From Fremontodendron californicum (Eukaryota > Streptophyta > Magnoliopsida > Malvales > Malvaceae): 64,000 nucleotides of DNA. A program made the translations under genes and the position numbers. Where the stretch lies: contig JAULJL010000024.1 of NCBI GenBank assembly GCA_030761205.1, positions 14,311,122 to 14,375,121 on the forward strand, given 5' to 3'. This document shows, one piece after another, positions 56,701-64,000 of this stretch (position 1 is the stretch's first letter; each line of letters begins with the position of its first letter). Under the pieces are notes generated by a model. The model ran no database searches, was not told the DNA's origin, and saw only the letters and a program-made list of their open reading frames with translations.

Positions 56701-58535
56701 TTTAATCAGAAAATTAAGCCAATTTTTTTCGGTGTAGTCTCACATGTTCTGAATCTCCAGTAATTGTTTTATATTTTTTTGAATTTTTAAAAATAGGGTA
56801 AAAAAGCGTAGTTTAAAACTGGACAGTGGAGTCAGAATTGAATTTGAAGGATTTTTTTTTTTGTTTTGGTTAAGTTACTTGGGGGGGCTGATTAGGAAGT
56901 TTAGCTACTGACTTAGGGTAGTTTCTAAGCCTTTTTAAACTCTAAAAATGATTTTTTAAGTTTCGGGTTAAGGGTGGTCAAGTTCGGGATTTTAAACTTA
57001 GGAAATTAGAGCCATTTAAAAAAGGGTTTAGCTAAGTTTTTATTTTTAATCTAAGCTTTTCAAAATTGTTTTCAAACAATCACAAAGTATTTTGGTTTTA
57101 GAATATTTAATTTGATATATTTTCCTAAGATAGCCGGATAACTTTTTAGATATGCGGATTTCATTAATTAAAGGAAAAAATACACTTTCATGCATTGCAT
57201 TTTCCATATTCATGCATTTTATATAATATTTGATTTTTGCTATGATAATGATATTGTTATTATTTTGGTTTATATTTTTTATGTTTTATTGTTTATTATA
57301 TGGTTTTGAATATTTCATGATATCCTATGCTTTTTATTTAGTTAGTTTTGTCATATTATTTAGCATATACTATGTTCATGCATTATTATGTTCATTTTTA
57401 TTTTCATGCATATTATATGATAGCATTATTTTATATTTCATGTCATTTAAATTATATGCCATATCATTTATATTTGCCATGTCATTTAAATTATTTCATT
57501 TCATATAGAATATATTATGTTACCTAGGTCATTTCATTTCATGTAGAATATATTATGTTACCTAGGTCATTTCATTTCATTTAGGATATATTATGTCATT
57601 TAGGATATTTTATTTCATTTAGAATATATCATATGACTTAGGATATTACATTTCATATAGAATATATCATGTTACCTAGGTCATTTCATTTCATTTAGAA
57701 TATATCATATAACTTAGGATATTTCATTTCATTTAGAATATGCTAAGACATTTAAATTATATCATATCATTTAAGTTGCATTATATTATTTAGACTTTGC
57801 TATGTCATTTTATTTATGTCATACATATTCATATTCATATTTTTTTAAAATGTTTTCAAAAAGGTAATGATTTTCAATAAATAAAGATATTTCCGAGTTA
57901 AAATAATTCATGAATTCTCTGCCGGGTTTGTTGGGGATGATATCATCAATTATCATTAATAACAGAATATCTTCTTTAAAATGAGAATGATGCGGAAAGT
58001 TTTCCAAACTAATAAAAATTTCTATATTTTGCCACGTTTGTTGGGGAATATAGGAAAATTTTGAATTTATAAATTCCGGATCATTTTCAATTAAAAATGG
58101 AATTATTTTTTCATTAATTTGGGAATTAACTTGAAATACTAAATATAAAATCGACTTTTTACCTAGACTTGAGATAACACATGATTAATAAGGTACCGTT
58201 TTATACGGGCGTTGTGGGAGTGCTAATCCTTCCCCACACGTAACCGAGTCCCGAACCCGCTTCTTTGATTTCTCTGGTTTAAAACGCAGACTTGAAATTG
58301 GTTTTTAAAATGTTTTAATTAATTTTAAAATATTTTATAAAACCGGTTTTAATAGGTGGCCGATCACACCTAGCTAAAACAGATTGGTGGCGAATCCATA
58401 TCTTTTCCAAGGTCATTTTCAAAACCTTCATTTTTCAAGAGGAACTAAGTCGACTTTTCCTTGATTTTTTTTAATGTCACGCTAAACGAATAATAAAGTC
58501 TTGCGACGAGACTTGTTATTTTTTAGGTTGCGACA
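53705..58535 (+). repeat. Ogre-2 5' LTR
   Basis: Starts TGTTGACACCTAATTTTG and ends GTTGCGACA, 4831 bases. It has two to three copies of the ~155-bp subrepeat (54486, 54645) and an expanded CATTTCATTTAGAATAT array (57486-57770). No gene. Confidence 0.92.
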
Positions 58536-58538
58536 GCT

Positions 58539-58556
58539 TGGCGACTCCAATGGGGA
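58539..58556 (+). other. Ogre-2 primer binding site (tRNA-Arg)
   Basis: TGGCGACTCCAATGGGGA, three bases after the LTR, differs at two bases from the Ogre-1 site. Confidence 0.85.
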
Positions 58557-59639
58557 CATTAGAGAGTCAGACCTAAAATTAGTCGTGTGTTATAAAAGTC
58601 TCGATTTTGTTGGTTTAATTGGTATTTAATTTTAATTCCCACATTTCAAAAAAATAAGGATAATTTCAAAAATAATAAAATGTTTTTAAACATGTCCATA
58701 TTCATGTGCATACATATTATAATTGTTCTCTGGTTATTTTGGTGCATATATTCATTTATTGATTAATTGATGACTTATGTTGTTTAATCTTGTTGGAGCA
58801 TTTAGAATAAGGGATGTAGAATAGGTGGTGAAAGGTTTGTTATTTCTCCTCACACACTACACGTGCATTTGCATATCATGAATCCTATACCCGGGTTTCG
58901 TCCTTTTAGGTGGGAGCAAAGTAACTAAGCCTTCATGATTAACAATCCGCATGGGCTAGTGAAACACTTCTGGAGTACTAAATTACCTAAGCCTTCATGA
59001 TTAGCAATCTGCATGGGCTAGGGAAATAGACTATAACGAATTGAACCCGCTTTTATCGGGGTGCGTTATTAGCCTTCACCGGCGACAGTGAGGAACAATT
59101 CGGGGCTTTTAGAACTAATTCACCTTCATATAGTAAACTTAAGCGAAGCATGCCGGATTTCCAATTAGATATCCCGAAGTTAAGAACACATGGAGGAATA
59201 TTTTCAATCCTTTTACCTTCTATTCTACTTTCCGAATAAGTTTATTTTTTCGGACAATGATGAACGTACATCACAATGCCCGTAATAAATGTTGATGTGT
59301 CATCCTAGGGGTGTTATAATGCCAAAATTTTGTTGGCATCCTCAGGGATAATTATTGTCTTGAATTATATGTTTTTTTGTATTATTCGTATTTATTCCCG
59401 TTACTAATTCATTTTCTTTTTGTTGTTGTTTTTTTTTTTTTTTTGCATTCTTGTCATCATTTTTTGCACATGGAAAGTTATTGGTCTCGGGATAATATTC
59501 AACCAAAAGGCCTTTTATGGAGGGTCAGAGTGTCTCAGTGGTCGAGAAGCATTTAGAGGTTAGGAAATAGTCCGAGAAAGGTCAGCAGGATAATGGGGAT
59601 TGTTTGAAGATGGGATATGTGTCAACATTGCCAGGCGAG
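58557..59639 (+). other. Ogre-2 leader, non-coding
   Basis: Matches the Ogre-1 leader, including the doubled AAGCCTTCATGATTA.. block (58927, 58989). A T run of ~18 lies near 59427. No coding sequence is supported until about 59640. Confidence 0.75.
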
Positions 59640-60796
59640 GTTGATTTACTATCAGGCAAAATGATCTCCGAAAATTGATGGATATATGGAATCAATGGAA
59701 CATATCAGAAAAAGAAGCCTTCACTCAGATTTATGGGGACATAGCACTGTTAGCTCAGGTTAAGGTCAGTGCTGAGGTGATAAGGGCTGTGGTGCAATTC
59801 TGGAATCCCCCTTATCAGTGTTTTACCTTCAACCAAGAGGATATGACTCCAACCATAGAGAAATATTCGACCTTGCTGCATATTGAGAATGTTATTCCCG
59901 ACCATATTTATTTGAAGGATACAAAGACGTCGGGTCTCAAGAAAAAGATGTCCAAAATTCTGGGAGTGGAAAGAAATTGGGTCGAAAGCCATGTTGTCAG
60001 AAAAGGGGTAAGTTACTATATATCATGTGATATTTTAGGGACCTTAATCGATAGCCATTCAAGTAAGGAGACAGTTAAGAATATTGTTGCTTTGGCTATC
60101 TATGGTTTAGTTATCTTCCCAAAGACATTAGGGTAAGTGGATGTGGCGATATTTGATGTTTTTGAGAGGCTTGAGTAGAGGATAAACCCAGCCCTGACAA
60201 TTATAGCAGAAACAATCCGATCCCTGAATTTCTATAGAAGGGAAGGAAAATGGTGTTTTATAGGTTGTATACAGCTTCTTTACATATAGGTTCAGAGCCA
60301 TTTTTGTAAACAGGAGAATTTCCCACTTCGCTCATATTGGAAGTCTTTTGCACCAATTGGTGAATTTCTTAACAGAGATTGGCTTGAAAATAGGACCGAG
60401 GAACAATGGATCAACATATTCCGGAATGTCAGGGCTGAGATGATAATTTGGAGAGCTCCATGGATAGCTCCTATGCCGAGATTGTACAAGTGCGGAGATA
60501 AAGCTTCTGTTCCATTATTGGGAGTATGGTGAGGAGTGAGCTATGCACCACTGCTGGTACTGAGACAATCGGAATCCCGTCAGTTTACTCCTATGACCCA
60601 TGACCTTAGTAATTTTGAATTTGCTTATGGAGAAGATGGATACTCAGGAAAGGTACGTGAGATTGTAGTAGCATGGAAGGAAACTCATTGGGTGGAGGTA
60701 GCTAGATATGCCGACATCATCACACCTGATTACCTGATATGGAGGGAATTAAGGGTTAATGATAGGTTGTTGGCATCAGATGGGGAAGAAGTTTAG
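59640..60796 (+). pseudogene. Ogre ORF1 remnant (DUF7745 type)
   Basis: ORF1 is the extra frame upstream of gag in Ogre elements; its function is unknown. The frame from about 59655 reads LRKLMDIWNQW, IYGDIALLAQVKVSAEVIRA, VQFWNPPYQCFTFNQEDMTP and TIEKYSTLLHIE, the classic DUF7745 opening. After a stop near 60134 it continues in broken frames: AETIRSLNFYRREGKWCFIG, CIQLLYI, then WRAPWIAPMPRLYKCGDK, VPLLGVW, SYAPLLVLRQSESRQF and AWKETHWVEVARYADIITPD. The last matching residues are near RELRVNDRLL (about 60770). Stops near 60176, 60290 and 60531 disable it. Confidence 0.85.
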
Positions 60797-61872
60797 CTCT
60801 TGAGAATTATAGAAGAGGTCCATAAAGAGATATGTGGCACTCATGCTAATGGTCACATGCTTGCTAAGCAAATTATGAGGGCAGGGTACTATTGGTTGAC
60901 AATGGAAGGAGATTGTATCAGTTATTCCCAGAAGTGCCATAAATGCCAGATATATGCAGATAAACTTCATATGCTGCCATCGGCATTACATGTCATGACT
61001 GCACCATGGCCCTTTTCAATGTGGGGAATGGATATGATCGGGCCTATTACCCCGAAAGCTTCAAATGGACATCGTTTCATCTTGGTGGCCATAGATTATT
61101 TCACAAAGTGGGTAGAAGCTGCTTCCTATGCGAATGTAACAAAGTCGGTGGTATGTAGATTCGTTAAGAAAGAAATCATATGCCATTATGGGTTGCTAGC
61201 AAGAATTATTTTGGATAATGCTCTCAATTTGAAGAATAAGATGATGAGAGAAGTGTGTACTCAGTTCAAGATCACACATCATAATTCGGCACCTTACCGT
61301 CCGAAGATGAATGGGGCAGTAGAAGCAGCCAATAAGAACATTAAGAAGATTGTTGAGAAGATGACCGATGTGTACAAGGATTGGCATGAGATCTTTCCTT
61401 TTGCTCTTCATGCATATTGTACTTCGGTCCGCACATCTACATAGGCAACGCCATTTTCTTTGGTATACGGGATGGAAGCAGTGCTACCTATTGAAGTTGA
61501 GATCCCTTCACTTTGGGTTTTGATGGAAGTTGGCCTAAAAGAAGTAGAATGGGTTAGAGCTCGTTATGAATAGTTGAATCTCATCGAGGAGAAAATATTG
61601 AAAGCAATTTGTCACGGGCAGTTGTATCAGAAAAGGATGATTCAAGCCCACAACAAGAAAATTCGTCCCAGACAGTTCCGAGAGGGGGAGTTGGTACTGA
61701 GGAAAATTCTCCCTATAGTGAAGGACCCGAGAGGAAAATGGGCTTCGAATTGGGAAGGATCCTATGTGGTAAAAGAGCTTTTTCTGGAGGAGCATTGATT
61801 TTAACTAGAATGGACGGGGAAGATTTTAGAAATCCTGTGAATTCTAATGAATTGAAGAAGTATTATGCTTGA
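60797..61872 (+). pseudogene. Ogre integrase remnant
   Basis: Integrase inserts the DNA copy. It starts almost at once after ORF1, with the zinc-binding part EVHKEICGTHANGHMLAKQI, YYWLTMEGDC and CHKCQ. The DDE core follows: MDMIGPITP, RIILDNALNLKNKMM and MNGAVEAANKNIKKI; the catalytic D, D and E remain. In-frame TAG stops lie near 61442 and 61572. The frame continues as LYQKRMIQAHNKKIRPRQF and REGELVLRKI, then shifts near 61785 to the pol terminus LTRMDGEDFRNPVNSNELKK, ending at TGA 61870-61872. Everything expected between ORF1 and integrase is absent, so this is a large internal deletion. Confidence 0.9.
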
Positions 61873-63339
61873 AAAAAAAAGTGTGATGCCGTGCACATGG
61901 AAATTCGAATGATTCCAAGTGTAAAAATGGAAATTCTATATATCTATTTCCCCTGTGAATTGCTTTTCAAAGAGAATATTCATGCTTGATATGATGAATG
62001 GCCATCTTTCATATTCCTTTCACTAAGAAGAAATTATCCTTAGTCACCCCTTTAAGCCTTAGGAATTATTTCTTTCTTTAAACCTTGATCAAGGATCACC
62101 TTCTACACTGAAGGGCAAAAGCGAGGAAAAATAATCAAAAAATCATGGCAAAAAGAAAGCCATCAAAAAATGTGGCAAATGAAAGCCGACAAAGCAAAAA
62201 AAAAAAGGGACAAATGTTTCAAGAATGAGTTCTCCTCAGGAAATGATTCTTGATCCAATCACCCTTAAACACACTTTGGGCCTATTTTATCCTATCTTTC
62301 TAAACATAAACCTTGGCCTACATTACGTGCTTTAAAAGCCCATTTTGATCAAGCATGGATATTTAATTTGAAAGGTTATTCTCAAAATTCATCCCATCTT
62401 TTGAATTGATATTTTTACCTTGGAAGCATTTAGAATTCTCAGATGCATGGTAGAATACAAAAAAATGGAAATGAAAAAAGAATGTAAAAAGAGAGGTTTA
62501 AGCCGAAAACCCGCAAAGGGCGACTTAATACCGAATGGAGGACACTTGAGTTGAAAACCCGCAAAGGGTGGCTCAGGTACTGATTAAAAATTCGAATCAA
62601 TGCTCCGTGTAAAGGGGGAGAAAGTATCTGAAAATCAGAAGAAAGGAGAACAACTTAGTCTGATGTAACTACGAAAGCCGAGGGGTTACCCAAGTAAATT
62701 GCTCGTTCAAAAGAAATTTCAGATGGTTTGAAAAGGGAGGGGTCCAAGATATTCCGTATCTGGGGCATCTACAACCTATAACCTTACATTTGTTTCTTAT
62801 ATCCTTGATATTTATTTTTACTATTTTAAAACATTTCTTGCAATAAATTCTTGTTATCCTTTTCATGACAATTTTTGCTTGATTCATATTTTCTTTCATA
62901 CATTTTTGAGATGCATTATGATTGTTATTAAATTGAATGATTATTAGTAATAAAAAATCTTTAAATAAAAGGATTTCAAAGTATTACTAAGGAATAGATT
63001 TAAATCTTGGGAAAGGTTTGGAAAGTTCACCAAGAAAAAAAAAACAGTGAACGTGTTGGAGATTCCATCACGAAGTCAGAAAATCTATGAATTTCAGCGA
63101 AAGACAGAAACTGAGACTGTTTGACAAGTTATCTTGAGTGAAGGATTCCTTAAGTGGGGCATCAATGAACAATTGAAGACTCTGTCATGAAGTCGGATAA
63201 TCTGTGAACCTTAAAGAAACCATGGATTAGAAATCATGACACTTTCATTTGATTGCATTCATTCTTAGGAAACATACAAGCATTTGCAAATCATGTCATT
63301 CTCATCATTGCATTTAGCTAACATTGCAGAAATCAGGAA
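61873..63339 (+). other. Ogre-2 3' non-coding region
   Basis: Similar to 31550-32500 of Ogre-1 up to about 62660. It contains a doubled GAAAACCCGCAAAGGG block (62505, 62557). No coding frame. Confidence 0.75.
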
Positions 63340-64000
63340 AACTGACTTCCCTAAAGCGAACTCGTTCTGTTTCTCAAATGAGTCGAGCCCCGAGATCACC
63401 ATCGATGTACGTTTCCTTTCCAAATCGAACTCATTTTGCTTCTCAAATAAGTCGAGCCCCGAGACCGCCGTCGAGGTATGTTCCTTTCATTTTCAAGTTA
63501 AATTTATTTTTTCCAAATGAACCAAACCCAGAATCATTCTTAGTATTTCCTTTTGTTTTAAATCGAATTCATTCTGTTTGATCAAATGAGTCGAGTCTTG
63601 AGACCACTGTCGAGGTATTTCTTTTTGTTTTAAATCGAATTCATTTTGTTTATCAAATGAGTCGAACCTTTGAGACCACCGTCGAGGTATTTCTTTTTGT
63701 TTTAAATCGAAATCATTTTGTTTTATCAAATGAGTCGAGCCTTGAGACCACCGTCGAGGTATTTCCTTTTGTTTTAAATTGAATTCATTCTGTTTTGTCA
63801 AATGAGTCGAGCCTTGAGACCATCATCGAGGTATTTCCTTTTGTTTTAAATCGAATTCATTCTGTTTTATCAAATGAGTCGAGCCTTGAGACCACCGTCA
63901 AGGTATTTCCTTTTGTTTTAAATCGAATTCGTTATGTTTCATCAAATGAGTCGAGCCTTGAGACCACTGTCGAGGTATTTCCTTTTGTTTTAAATAGAAT
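63340..64000 (+). repeat. ~71-bp tandem array, continues past the window
   Basis: Units contain AAATCGAATTCATTCTGTTT, TATCAAATGAGTCGAGCC and TTGAGACCACCGTCGAGG, then TATTTCCTTTTGTTTT. Unit starts are near 63559, 63632, 63706, 63777, 63847, 63918 and 63988; earlier, more diverged units begin near 63354 and 63421. Open frames on both strands here reflect the repeat. Confidence 0.92.

Larger units (their letters stand above)
53705..64000 (+). mobile_element. Ogre-like LTR retrotransposon (second), partial
   Basis: 5' LTR 53705-58535, tRNA-Arg primer site, leader, ORF1 remnant, integrase remnant, 3' non-coding region and tandem array, running off the right edge. Related to Ogre-1 along LTR, leader and 3' region, but clearly diverged. 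Gag, protease, RT and RNase H are missing between ORF1 and integrase. The target site is probably CCCAT (53700-53704); the other copy is outside the window. Confidence 0.92.

Noticed and set aside
63284..63801. Repetitive open frames on both strands in the ~71-bp array
   Set aside because: The peptide repeat mirrors the DNA repeat, the frames overlap on opposite strands, and the region lies in a non-coding 3' part of the element.

Overview
This window looks like nuclear DNA of a flowering plant, probably a eudicot. It is AT-rich, has no intact protein-coding host gene, and consists mostly of LTR retrotransposons of plant-specific lineages (Tat/Ogre, Tekay-like chromovirus, Athila-like, Copia). 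One degraded host gene piece is recognisable, a beta-amylase fragment that still has an intron. The species cannot be told from the sequence.

Left part (1-11973). Bases 1-462 are the outer end of an Ogre-like LTR on the minus strand, cutting into host DNA that carries a minus-strand TATA box. A minus-strand Copia element lies at 2060-5513; its integrase core is deleted but its gag, protease, RT and RNase H remnants are readable. A beta-amylase pseudogene fragment follows (5708-6190). The rest is non-coding: a ~300-bp tandem array (6380-7490), two foldback elements, a head-to-tail array of three MITE-like units (9302-10345), and a C-rich ACCCGA-type stretch.

Central nest (11974 to past 53704). 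A Tat-clade Ty3/gypsy element on the plus strand runs from its 5' LTR (11974-12901) to its 3' LTR (53126-53704). Its pol is split in the RT region by a minus-strand Athila-like solo LTR (15769-44775, 5-bp target duplication GGTGT). That solo LTR is split by a minus-strand Tekay-like element (17045-44534). The Tekay-like interior is split by a plus-strand Ogre-like element (20813-40686, target duplication CTATA). The order of insertion is therefore fixed by the sequence. Beyond the Tat pol lies a decayed antisense gene (49019-52385) with its own TATA box, leader intron and coding intron. It encodes a plant-mobile-domain-like protein, followed by a GC-rich minisatellite.

Right part (53705-64000). 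A second Ogre-like element is inserted in the Tat 3' LTR. It has a 4.8-kb 5' LTR, a tRNA-Arg primer site, an ORF1 (DUF7745-type) remnant joined almost directly to an integrase remnant, and a ~71-bp tandem array that runs off the window.

Taken together, this is a graveyard of mobile elements. Almost all coding regions carry stops or frameshifts; the clear exception is the 482-codon gag at 29288-30736. The two Ogre-like elements are deletion derivatives that keep different parts of the family's coding capacity. Most unusual are the antisense gene with its promoter and introns, the Ogre element with two gag-like ORFs and no pol, and the tandem arrays forming in both Ogre 3' regions from a shared motif.
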